A stretch of DNA of 64,000 nt, from positions 17,340-81,339 of the forward strand of contig JARFJB010000652.1 in the NCBI GenBank assembly GCA_036346205.1. The letters are read 5' to 3'. This document shows positions 49,290 through 59,857 of this stretch, piece after piece. A program made the position numbers and the translations under genes. The stretch is from Vesta saturnalis (lineage: Eukaryota > Arthropoda > Insecta > Coleoptera > Lampyridae). The first letter of the stretch is position 1. Each line of letters begins with the position of its first letter. The notes under the pieces were generated by a model. It had not been told where the DNA came from, ran no database searches, and was given only the letters and a program-made list of their open reading frames with translations.

Positions 49290-51160
49290 AGATGTTCAGA
49301 AAGAGGTAATAGAAGTATCGGACAGCTTACATGACATTTGAGTAATAAAAGAGGTGATTTCTAGCTCGATACATGTGCAAGACACTATTTTATATAAATC
49401 TGGTTCACGATGTGATTAAAATAAATTTGTTTGGTATAAATTAGTCTGAATATCATTTGCTTAGTTTGGTTTCATCATAAAAAGCAATTTGATGCTAACA
49501 AAATTGTCAAGAATGTTAAATATAACCATTTTCGTAAAGTCATTTTAGTATTGCAATTATTGCAATAAAATCAATTTTCAAAGGTAATTTGGCAAGTGGA
49601 CATTTTACAGGTGTTTAAACATGGACTACATAGTTAGGATTATGTTAGGGATTATGTATGTTTAGTTTTTGAATGCAGGAAATACAAAAATTTAATAAAA
49701 GGGTTATAATATGGACAGTTTAGACATTTTTCGCACATATTTTGGAAGCGAGTTAGTGACAAAATTATGTTACAAGATTTACAATAAGAATAACATTTAG
49801 AACATTATGGCATACAGACATTTATAGTGCCGTACATTTGTATAGTGAAACATTTAATAAGAGTGTTAGACGATGAAACTTTTTCAATGCAACATTATAT
49901 AACATTATGCATTGCAATAATTAGTGAGAATAATAAAGACAATAAGTACAAACCTTAAACATAACATTTTAAGTGTTAAAACATTTTTAAATATAAATTA
50001 TTTTAATTTTAGATTTAAGTTTGGTTAGGTCATAATTTGTAGGTTTTTATATAATTTCATACTTTTTCCACATTATTACACTTAGATTTTGCTCTTAAAG
50101 CAAATAATAAATGTTCATTCTTATTATGACACAGTTTTTATAAGGATACAGCGCTTATCTCCGCAAAATTATGTTAATTCTGAGGTGAATTTAAGCTAAT
50201 ATTACAAAAGCTTAAAATTTTCTTTAAATTAAATATTTCGAACACAAAAGATATGTATTCTTATGTAAAAAGTTCTCAGAATTCCATTTTTGCAATTAGT
50301 TTTAGTGTAGCTTGTAAGTGTAAATAGTTAGAAGCTTATTTAAGGTAGATTAAGTTATTTCGTATATTAATGTTAGGAATTATAGCTTGTTAGGTGTCTT
50401 TTTGTTCAGAATTTTGCGTAGTTTTCATTTCCGTTTTTAATTTTCAATTCCGATTATGCATAAGAAAGTTACGGCCAAATTTCCATTTGTGTCCAATTTT
50501 CAATCTAGATCCACCAATCATAGCCATAGTTACATTTGCAATATGGCTGTAAAATAAATGAAATTTTGGTAACAACCAGAAACATATAAAAGCAAGCGCT
50601 CAGAAATCACTCTCTCTAGAAATTGTTCAAAAGTGTAAAAGGTTAAAACAGTGTTGTGAAATTTGTGTAAGTTCATAACCTAATTTATTTTCAAGAAGTT
50701 TTACGTTACGAAGAATATTTTCGAGAGCACTTGTTTTCATATCGACGGTTTGAAATAAATAATTCGCGTATATAACCATTTGAAGCAAACATAAACGTAA
50801 AAGTAAACGTATTGTGTTCAGTGTTCATACACACCTGCATGCGTGACAAAAAAATATATTAAAAAAATAAAAGAAAATTAAAAAAATAAAATAAATAAAA
50901 AAAATAAAAAAACAAAAAATAAAAAGTAAAAACTATAAAACGTAGTGTTTAGTGTGCATAAGCACACCTGCACACACGCGCGCACACACACACAGCGCGT
51001 GATATTAATTAATTCTTGCACCCCACACAAAAGAGCGTCCGTAACAATACCCTACTACATCATACTAGTCACACCTTCAGAGAGATTGAATATATGATAA
51101 AAATAGTAGGTATTGGGTTCAATGAGTGTTGTATTATAGCAATTTAAACATGCATCTCTA
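49288..51160. other. Non-coding interior of the Maverick
   Basis: No supported gene. 50860-50945 is an A-rich (AAAT)n-like stretch, and 50965-51000 is a short CA/CG repeat. Confidence 0.55.
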
Positions 51161-51169
51161 CAACTCAAA

Positions 51170-51345
51170 AAGCAGTTCAAATACAGATCAAAAACAGCTC
51201 AAACCAGCTTAAATACAGATCAAAAACCGCTCAAACCAGCTTAAATACAGCTCAAACCAGCTTAAATACAGCTCAAACCAGCTCAAACCAGCTCAAAACC
51301 AGCTCAAAACCAGCTCAAATACAGCTCAAATACAGTTCAAAACAG
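51170..51345. repeat. Short tandem repeat of CAGCTCAAA-type units
   Basis: CAGCTCAAACCAG and CAGCTTAAATACAG variants repeat about twelve times in ~175 bp. Confidence 0.9.
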
Positions 51346-51712
51346 ATACCTGTTTTCCAGAAACAATACAATAAATATTACCTATCATATATATACTGCA
51401 ATTAGTCTACTAAATAGTCTGATCCAATTAAGTTACTAGTATGTAAATATTTATACATACTACTATATACCTAAATACATAGCAAAGGATATACATTTAA
51501 ACTCGAATAGAACCAATTATAAGTTATTTTTTTGTCCACTTCAAATTGGGATTACAACTAAAAAACTTATCTTAATTTTGTTAAACTTTAAAGTTTAGAA
51601 AAAGAAATTTACCTATACAAGATAAAAAAGAAGTCGCTTCGTTTAAAAGGTGATATTTTTTAACAATCTAAGTATAAAACAAATTATCGTAATTTCAGAG
51701 AAAACGGGTGCA

Positions 51713-52680
51713 AAAGATGCGCCCGTCAGACGATGTTTGAGTACCGACAAGGCATATTTTGCTCCGACCGTTTCAGTTATGAACTGTCTCCGTTAGATCC
51801 GAGGAGAACCATTCAAAGATGCGCACCGTCGGACGATGTTTGAGTACCGCCAAGGCATACTTTGCTCCGACCGTTTCGAGTTATGAGCTATCTCCGTTAG
51901 TCCGAGGTGAGGACCAGGTGCAAAAGATGCGCGCCGTCGGGGACGATGTTTGAGTACCGCCAAGGCATACTTTGATCCGACCGTTTCGAGTTATGAGCTA
52001 TCTCCGTTAGGGTCCGAGGTGGTGGACCAGGTGCAAAAGATGCGCACCGTCGGGGGACGATGTTTGAGTACCGCCAAGGCATACTTTGCTCCGACCGTTT
52101 CCGAGTTATGAGCTATCTCCGTTAGGGGGTCCAGGGTGGACCAGGTGCAAAGATGCGCGCCGTCGGGGACGATGTTTGAGTACCGCCAAGGCATACTTTG
52201 CTCGACCGTTTCCGAGTTATGAGCTATCTCCGTTAGGGGGTCCGAGGTGGTGGACCAGGTGCAAAGATGCGCGCCGTCGGGGACGATGTTTGAGTACCGC
52301 CAAGGCATACTTTTCGACCGTTTCCGAGTTATGAGCTATCTCCGTTAGGGGTCCGAGGTGGGTGGACCAGGTGCAAATGCGCGCCGTCGGGGACGATGTT
52401 TGAGTACCGCCAAGGCATACTTTGCTCCGACCGTTTCGAGTTATGAGCTATCTCCGTTAGTCCGAGGAGGAGGAAACCATTGGCAAAAGATGCGCACCGT
52501 CGGGGATGATGTTTGAGTACTGCCAAGGCATACTTTGCTCCGACCGTTTCCGAGTTATGAGCTATCTCCGTTACGGGGGTCCGAGGAGGGGCAGGTGCAA
52601 ATGATGCGCGCCGTCGGGGGACGATGTTTGAGTACCGACATGCCATACTTCGCTCCGGCCATTTTCGAGCTACGATGAAG
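51713..52680. repeat. GC-rich minisatellite, nine copies of a 104-114-bp unit
   Basis: Copies start at about 51716, 51820, 51926, 52038, 52151, 52265, 52375, 52489 and 52603, each with GACGATGTTTGAGTACCG, GGCATACTTTG and GAGTTATGAGCTATCTCCGT. Units differ mainly by small indels in G runs. It contrasts sharply with the AT-rich surroundings. The last unit diverges into CGACGCACCACCCCGTCCGA and ends near 52770. Open frames across it on both strands are by-products of the repeat. Confidence 0.95.
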
Positions 52681-52770
52681 GTGGTTTCGAAAATTCGTCT
52701 TTCCGAGACGTCTCCGACGCACCACCCCGTCCGAATCGGTCGTCCGGCTCCCGAGATACGACGCTTTTAA

Positions 52771-54345
52771 GGAAAACGATCACATCTTGGATTTTATCAA
52801 AAAATTCTTTACTGAAAATAAGTAAGTAATGAGAGAACGTAGAAAGAAATCTGTATAGCTGCTTTACGACCCGTCTTACAATGTGAAAGTTATAATTACA
52901 ACAACTACATATAAAAATTAAAAGTTTATTTATATAGGACTTCAAATATAAAATTTATATATAACACTTTACAAATTTTACAATTTATTAGGTATTTAGA
53001 AAATATTTAGCATAAAGAATTTCTATGTAAAACGGCTTTAAGCAAATTTGATTATAAAAACTTTAAACTAGATTTGAAAAAAATCGTTAACGTTTATCAA
53101 TAATTAAACAACAGTGATGAAAACGCAATTCTATCTGAATATTAAATAAGTAAAACTAGTCTTATCGCGTTCATAGAATTTTTTCAATTAAAAACATTTA
53201 CATACACAGTAAGATTACATTACAAAAAAAAAAGCATCACTACTAATAATAATATAAAAAAAGATCTTACCATCTCGATATGTTGCTTATTGAAAACTGT
53301 ATCTTCATAGCAAATCTGCTTTGTTTATATACACACCGCGAAGGTTAAGAATGCATAAATTTAAAACAAATGTAGCACATTCCATATATGGTAAGGTTTC
53401 AGTGAAGGTTAATATTACTTTATATTACATTGTATTATGTAAATTACGTAAAGCAGATTGCACATACAAGAGATGCACTCTTTTATAAATACAATGCGTG
53501 ACGTACTTTGTTTACTTCCTTTTCGCCAGCAACTGTGATATATTTTACCAGTAATGTTAAAATTTGTGTGAAGTGCTTTTACTGGTTTTTCTAATATTTT
53601 TGAAGTTGGAATAAACAGTGTCTTTTTTTTACGTAGGTATATGTACATTTTTTTTTCAATCTGTTTAACGTGTATTACACCCAGAACTAGTTTTTTTTCA
53701 TATATAATCTGGTTAACACTCTTGTCTAATAACAAACTGTTTTTGCTATAATTTTGAAAAAAAAAGCCTCCTGTCTTTTGTGTTTTTTTCAACTTATCAC
53801 TTGAGTAATAGTTTTAATGAAAAAAAATCGTTTTCTTAAAGAATTAATATAAAAAAATGTTTTATGTATACATTATTTAAACAGTAATGCCTCCATAGAT
53901 CTTTTCTATTATTATGTAGATAGTTTGAATAATTGCTTCTTTCTTTTTACAGATCATCCTATCCAGGAATCCAGGATCATTTTTATTGCTACAGGGAGTA
54001 GGTAAACAACTTATTCATTTTTTTTTCTTTTAAAAATCACTGACCGGTTCATAATATAAATTCGTGTAAGTGTTTATAGATTTCAAACAAAACACGTTTT
54101 AAAGTAGTTTTTATCCCATTTGTTTTTATTCCAAATTTTTTTTACATGTTATACAGAAATATTACTTTGCAAAACTTCCTCGATCTCAGCATTTTACTTA
54201 TTATTTATTGCTATTTCCTGAATAATACATCAACAATCTTTCTACCACCTTTTATGTAACAAGATCACATTTCACCTTTTATTCCCTACTCACAAACATT
54301 TTTTTCACACTTATCATGTACATCTAATTTTTTTTATTTCTTTTG
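52771..54345. other. Non-coding AT-rich DNA with splice-like signals
   Basis: An open frame at 53415-53792 (minus) is lysine- and tyrosine-rich without motifs and is not called. A short segment 53956-54001 has an acceptor-like left edge (TTTCTTTTTACAG) and donor-like right edge (GTAAAC), so it could be a small exon of the right-end gene, but no in-frame join was found. Confidence 0.35.
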
Positions 54346-54360
54346 CAGTAGAAGAAATCG

Positions 54361-54483
54361 ATGGCAGCCAAACAGTACAGACCGCGTACACGCAGATGTA
54401 ATGAAACGGAAGTGGAGAGGAGCTTCTGCAATTGTACTAAATCAAACTGTTTTATTCCTAAAGCAAATCATATAACTGAGTAA
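54361..54483 (+). CDS. Right-end small ORF sharing its tail with the BIR protein
   Basis: 40 codons, reading outward to the right terminus. Its last ~30 residues (NETEVERSFCNCTKSNCFIP) are nearly identical to the C-terminal tail of the BIR protein because both lie in the terminal inverted repeats. A strong acceptor (TTTATTTCTTTTGCAG at 54333-54348) precedes it, so it may be a terminal exon of a larger gene whose upstream exons are missing or unrecognised. It may also be only repeat-driven duplication. Confidence 0.45.
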   Translation: MAAKQYRPRTRRCNETEVERSFCNCTKSNCFIPKANHITE

Positions 54484-55094
54484 TACATTTTTCTACTATA
54501 ATTTGTACGTCTTTATTTCTACATGAATTAAATATAATTTGTACATGTCTTTATTTCTATACATAATTTGTACACGTCTTTCTTTCTACATGAATTAAAT
54601 ATATTAACATATCGTTTTCCTTTATTTTGGTAAAAGTGAGGTTGAGCAGAAAAGCATACAAGTGGGCAAAAACGTACAAGTGAGCAACAAACATACAAGT
54701 GGGGTATAGAGTAGCAACCAGGTCACACGGATGTTCTTGTAATTGTAGAACAGGAAAGTGCGTTAGGTCGCACAGATGGCCTTGTAGTTGTGGAACAGAC
54801 AAGCGGGGTTTGTGACCTTGGTTTTGTGGTAATGATATGTAATTAGGTCACACGGATAGCCTTGTAATTGTGGAACAGGAAAGCGTGGTTTTAAAGTAGG
54901 TCACAGTGATGGCCTTGTAGTAGTGGAACAGGAAAGCGGGTTTTCGACCTTGGTTTTGTGGTAATGATATGTATTTAGGTCACACATTGCGCTTTTTGAC
55001 CTTGGTACGGTGGGAACCTTGGTTTTGTGGCAACCTTAGAAATGTGGGACCTTGGAAATGTGGTGTGTTCCAAAAGTCTCCAATCTTACCTACT
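54385..55094. repeat. Maverick right terminal inverted repeat (~710 bp)
   Basis: Inverted copy of 34678-35278. It is longer because of a local triplication of a ~35-bp unit (TAATTTGTAC...TTTATTTCTA, 54497-54600). Confidence 0.92.
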
Positions 55095-55100
55095 CTTAGC
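55095..55100. repeat. Maverick target-site duplication, right copy
   Basis: CTTAGC, identical to 34672-34677. Confidence 0.92.
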
Positions 55101-56091
55101 AGCTCTCTTTTCCATTCGATATTTGCAATATTGTCTCGAACGTTGGCAAATGCATTAAAAATTCGTTCAATCAATTCATCACTTGAAGATGGTTTACTCC
55201 GCCCGTACACTAACGACTTAACATGGCCCCACAGATAAAAGTCTAAAAGTGTGAGATATGGTGATCTGGGCGCCCTGTGTACAGGTCCGTTTCTACCAAT
55301 CCATCGGTTGTAAAATTTTCTGTGCAAAACCCCGTTACAACACGCCCGTAGTGTGCAGGAGACCCATCTTGCAAATACCATATGTTTTGACGTACAATTA
55401 AGGAAACATCTTTAAGCAATGCTGGTAAATCTTCTTCCAAGAATCGTTGGTAGATTTCGTTGTTTAAGTGCCCATTAAAAATGTGGGGTCCAATCAGACT
55501 GTCTCCGATAATCCCAGCCTAAACATTTACCGTGAAGCGATGTTGAAATCCGGTAATAGTTATTTCTTGAGGGTTTTCATCTACCCAACCGTGCTCATTG
55601 TGACTATTGTTTACTCCATCCCGAGAAAAAGGTGCCTCATCACAAAAGAGTGTAAAAGGAATGTTATCATCATGTGTGATCATCCATTCACAAAACCGAC
55701 CTCTTGGAGCCAAATCGCCGAGAAGAAGGTGCCGAACGAGTTGAAGGTGATACGGATGCATTCCATTTTCGCAAAGAATCTTCGAAATCATGGTCCTGCT
55801 TCTACCAGTGGCTGCTTTTATTCGTCTACTGCTCGTTCGACTATCGATTTCAACTTCTACCAGCACCTCTTCTGCAAACGCATGTCGTGGAGACTCTCGA
55901 TCACTTCGATGTGCAAGAAAACTTCCTGTTTCTCGAAGGAAGTCAGAAGTCCGGGCTATCGTTCTGTCAGCAGGAGCACGTCGATTTGGAAAACTATTTT
56001 TGTACTCTGCTGCTGCATAACAATTACCGTTAAACAAGCCGTACAGGAATACCACATCACTGTACTCCTTATTTGAAAATTGATAAGGCAT
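55095..56091 (-). pseudogene. Main part of the split mariner-like transposase
   Basis: Starts at the ATG at 56091 (MPYQFSNKEYSDVVFLYGL) with the DUF4817-like N-terminal domain, including NSFPNRRAPADRTI and FLRETGSF. First aspartate in LFCDEAPFSRDG (about 55625-55660), second in YLQDGSPAHYG (about 55345-55380), third in RSPYLTLLDFYLWGHVKSLV (about 55205-55265). Frame changes near 55520 and near 55330. The gene is cut at the Maverick duplication; the last codons are at 34630-34677. Its relatives in this window sit in the long-inverted-repeat elements at 15.9-19.7 and 29.5-31.9 kb. Confidence 0.85.
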
Positions 56092-56265
56092 GATTTTATT
56101 GTAATTAAATTAATTCCGATTGTTACAAAGGAGATGACAAATTACATTTACATTAAAATAATGTTTAATAATAATAATAATAATAATATTTATTGTGTAG
56201 CTTATTTCACCAATATTTACACTTGTCAGAATTGTTAATTATCTAAAATACATAAATGGCACATT

Positions 56266-59070
56266 TCACTGATTAAAATGAATAACAAAATAGTCGTTTA
56301 TATTATATAACGGGTTCTTAAGTAACACTGCTTTAATACTGGATTTAAATTGAATAAAAGATAAATTTCTTACATTGGTAGGCAGTGCATTAAGAAATTT
56401 AACAGCCCAGAAGTTAGGTCCATTTTGTGACTTAGATAATCTTACATAATTACAATGTAAGTTATCTTTGTTCCTAGTATCATAAGAATGTATTTGACTA
56501 TATGTTTCAAAAGTAGGAATATTATTCTTGACATAACATAAACAAACAAAAACAAATAACGAGTACATGGTCATTACACGAAGTTTAACGAAGGATTGCT
56601 TACAGTCGGAAGCGTATGGCAGACGATCTACAACACGAATAGCTCTTCTTTGCGCTCGGGGCGTGTCCCCAAGTAATAATTCCGTATAAAATATGGCAAT
56701 GACAAAGCGAGAAATACGCAATCCTTAAAATTTCAGCTGAAACAGACGTAGCTAAATTGCGTAATGCAAAGATGTTTTTTGCTAATTTATGCGAGATATG
56801 ATTTATATGATTGTTCCAAGATAGCCTAGTGTCCATTCTGATACCTAAGAATATGCACTCATTACTATAGCTTCCGGAAGCGATGTAGGGTCTTAAGGTA
56901 AATACACCATTCTGAGTTTTATCTTTATTTAAAACTAGATCGTTAGAGTTGAACCATGTCTCGGCATGGTTAACTGCAACAGTGCAGTGAGAAATTGCAG
57001 TGTCAAAGTCAGAGTTTGAAACGGTAAGTGTAGTATCATCAGCAAAGAAAATTGATAATACATTATTTAATTTATTTAAATAATAAGGCATATCATTTAT
57101 ATATATAAGAAAGAGTAAGGGCCCCAATATAGAGCCCTGAGGAACTCCTTGCTTGAGATTAAGTTGACTAGAATACGTGTCACCAATCTTAACCGTTTGC
57201 ATTCTATTAGATAGATACGAAGATATCAAGTTGACACTGATCCTATTTAAACCGTATTTATCTAGTTTTTGTAGCAAGACGTTGTGATTCACTGAATCAA
57301 ACGCCTTGCTTAAGTCACAAAACGCAGTAACACTAAATTGACCTTCCTCAAAACATTTAATTACATTATTTGTAAATTCCGTAAGGGCATTGCTGGTTCC
57401 TTTACCCGCTCTAAATCCGAATTGGTTATAGTAAAAAAGACGATTCGTTTCAAAATAGTTTCTAATTCGTTTTTCCAAAACGCGTTCGATTACTTTTGAA
57501 AAAATAGGCACTATAGAAATAGGTCTGTAGTTTGACATATTCTCAGTATCACCTTTCTTATAAAGAGGTAGTACCAATGCGACCTTTAAACAATTAGGAA
57601 ATTGTCCACTTTGAAAACAATTGTTAATTAATGCGGTTAAAGGGCCAATAAGGATGTGAATATTCTTTTAATAAGCAAGAATTGAGTTCATACACATCCT
57701 TAGCTCTGCTGGACGATAACGACTGCATAGCTTCTCTGACATCATTATAAGTTACTTCAAGTAAACTAAAACTAAGATTAGCAGGAATAACAATATCAAA
57801 CAAAGATAACGGATCAACTTTTGGGTCTGCCTTTAGGAGTAATATATTTTTAGATACATTTACAAAATGTTGGTTCCACTGATCAGCTGTAAATTTATTG
57901 GTCAATGCATCATTATTACACACTTTGTTAGTGTTAATAATATTCCAAATTGCTTTATTTTTATTATTTGAATTTGATATCACTTTATCGTTAGCGGCGA
58001 TTTTAGCACGTCGGAGTTCAGCACGGTATACCCTTTTGTAGTTATTATAAGTTAATTTCAAATTTTCACTACCCCAGAAACTGTAAAGTTCGAGTAAATG
58101 GAAAAGGTAACTACGCATTGCTTTTAATGTAGGTGTATACCATGCTATATTTCCATCTTTGTTCCTACTCTTAACTTTTTTTAATGGAAAACATTCTTTA
58201 AATAACGATAAAATGTGATTCATAAAACGTTCAAATTTATCGCTCACAGGTAAGTTATAGTGTACGTAAGAAAAGTTAGCACATTCCAGAGAATTATGGA
58301 AGGAAAAACAGCCTTTCTCAGTGATAGGTCTGACAGTTTTTACATTAATCCCTTTATCAACATAATCATTCGGTAATATGAAAGTGAGGATCTGTGCATA
58401 ATGGTCTGATATAAAATTGGTGACCGTTTCCGTCGTAACTATGTTTTCTACATTGATATTCGTGAAAATATTATCTATGATGGATTTTGAAGTACCTTGC
58501 ACTCGTGAGTACTCAAAAAACATTTGCCTCAAGCCAAACGATAGTAGTACATTTTTAATATCAATCGAAGTACTTGAACGATCAGCAAAATTGCAGTTAA
58601 AGTCCCCACAAATAAACTTTATAATATTTTTACTCTTAAACTTATCTAACAGCTTATCTAATTTGTCCATAAAAATATTATGTGCGGCACTAGGTGGTTT
58701 ATACAAACAAATAACATTTATAATTACATTATTGACAATCATATTCAAAGAACAAGCTTCCAACAAACATTGATCAGTACAATCAGGCGGTAATATATTA
58801 ACGCTAAAATTTATTTTTTCTTTAACCATTATGAGGACCCCGCCTCCTCGATGATATGTGTTTCGACAGAAGCTAGCGCCTACAGTGTACCCAATAAATT
58901 TGAATACAGAAATTTCATTACTTAATAACCAGCTCTCAGTAATGCAAATTATATCTGGATGATTACACTCAACGAGAAAGTCATATAAAAGATCGAGTTT
59001 ATTTTGAATACTTCGCACATTTATACACAAAATTGTAATAATACTATTATTGTTACAATTTAAGGATGCT
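56266..59070 (-). pseudogene. LINE ORF2: APE-type endonuclease and reverse transcriptase, two frameshifts
   Basis: Endonuclease: INVRSIQNKLDLLYDFL at the start, CITESWL (58960-58940), the GGGVLIM region (58835-58815), ICGDFNCNF (58605-58580), and FISDHYAQ (58420-58395), i.e. the expected catalytic N, E, D, N, D and H positions. Reverse transcriptase: NYRPISIVPIFSKVIER, FGFRAGKGTSNAL, FCDLSKAFDSVNHNVLL (57330-57275), LKQGVPQGSILGPLLFLIY (57160-57105), and the catalytic FFADDTTL (57050-57025). The C-terminal part contains RAQRRAIRVV and HSYDTRN, a tail frequent in CR1/jockey-like elements of arthropods. Frames shift near 57660 and 56680. It is otherwise well preserved, which suggests a fairly recent insertion. 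Confidence 0.88.
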
Positions 59071-59480
59071 ATACTGCTAAGTTTTTTATCACTCGCGGGT
59101 GAAAAAACCTATTTAGGTAGGTGCCCTTAGGCCAAATCTCGGAGTTCATTACCTTATCAAAATTATACAGGTCTACTGTAATTTTGAACGATGCATAATG
59201 TTGTGGATATTTTGAATCTAATTTCGAACATTGTATTTCTGGGAAATCCCCTTTTAAATATTCTATTAAATCAGTTTCCTTTGTGCAAGTATCTAATCTA
59301 GAAACATACATATGCCTTCTTAGGTACAGCCTTCAGAATGAACGTCGATAAATCCATGTTGCCATTCCCAATAACAGGAGGATTCCTGTTTAAATTTTTC
59401 TTTTTTCTTAGCTACCGTAGACCACGCACTTTGATTTTCGGTATCAATTTTATTCTCGCTTACTGACGATTCTACATCAC
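59069..59480 (-). pseudogene. LINE ORF1 C-terminal fragment
   Basis: The frame at 59311-59069 reads VSRLDTCTKETDLIEYL and HYASFKITVDLYNFDKVM, then IWPKGTYLNRFF, the typical C-terminal domain of LINE ORF1 proteins in insects (SRL...T..DL..YL, YASFKV, WP.G...RFF). Upstream in another frame, SENKIDTENQSAWSTVAKKK (near 59455-59400) is the usual linker. The N-terminal part is missing. Confidence 0.7.
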
Positions 59481-59857
59481 TAGATTTTACATGCGTTAAA
59501 GAACTCGTGTTGCTATTCTTGATAGGGATCCGATTTTTATTTTGTTATTTTGATACAAATAACATGAAACGTCAAATAAGGCACATTTTCTCAGTTTATT
59601 GTGGTAATACTTGCTAGGCAACCAAAATGCTCTTACGATTTTTGCAGTGTCGATTTTATGTTGAGCAGCTGTAACCATTTTTGTTTGTCACCTCGTTATT
59701 TTATGTGTATTTCTGTGCTATGTAGTGTCCTGTTAATTTATTAATAAAAATTGTTATTAAAAGTTTTGTTTTATGATAATTTTAAGACTTAAGCAGCTGT
59801 TAAGAGTATTCTCTTTACTTACTCTTACATTTTTCTTGAACTGCACATATCTCCTTA

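Larger units (their letters stand above)
34678..55094. mobile_element. Complete Maverick/Polinton element, 20.4 kb
   Basis: Begins AGTAGGTAAGATTGGAGAC at 34678 and ends with the exact complement at 55094, flanked by CTTAGC on both sides. Long terminal inverted repeats and genes for polymerase B, retrovirus-like integrase, packaging ATPase, adenain-like protease and two capsid proteins identify it as a Maverick/Polinton, the group that includes the proposed adintoviruses of animals. Gene order: BIR(-), Cys/His ORF(-), three unknown (+), integrase(-), unknown(-), ATPase(-), PLA2/core(+), protease(+), penton-like(+), small Cys ORF(+), major capsid(+), unknown(+), polymerase(-), about 5 kb non-coding with a minisatellite. 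Many frames are broken, so autonomous activity is unlikely unless the indels are assembly errors. Confidence 0.95.
56166..59550 (-). mobile_element. LINE inserted in the leader of the nested mariner-like element
   Basis: Minus-strand non-LTR element with a (TAA)n-type 3' tail at 56166-56190, ORF2 (56266 to about 59070) and the C-terminal part of ORF1 (about 59069-59480). The 5' end is truncated within ORF1; the boundary with the mariner-like leader is between 59500 and 59660. Target duplication was not identified. Confidence 0.85.
34442..59855 (-). mobile_element. Nested mariner-like element split by a Maverick and a LINE
   Basis: Left inverted repeat 34442-34632 (AGGAGATAC...) and right inverted repeat 59664-59855 match closely as inverted copies (for example GAGAATACTCTTAACAGCTG) and are flanked by TA at 34440-34441 and 59856-59857. 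Between them, on the minus strand, lies a transposase gene cut in two by the Maverick (34678-55094); a LINE (~56166 to ~59550) sits in its 5' leader. With the inserts removed the element would be about 1.5-1.6 kb, the usual size. Confidence 0.85.

Noticed and set aside
51170..51345. Spaced short repeats suggesting a CRISPR-like array
   Set aside because: Units are short, contiguous and degenerate without unique spacers; the setting is a eukaryotic genome.
51897..52646. Repetitive open frames in the minisatellite
   Set aside because: Their repeats follow the 104-114-bp DNA unit and change frame between units; no sign of coding selection.
53415..53792. 125-codon minus-strand frame inside the Maverick
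   Set aside because: AT-driven composition, no motif, no counterpart known in these elements; kept only as a remark.
55468..56076. 202-codon plus-strand frame
   Set aside because: Antisense to the split mariner-like transposase, whose catalytic motifs are clear on the minus strand.
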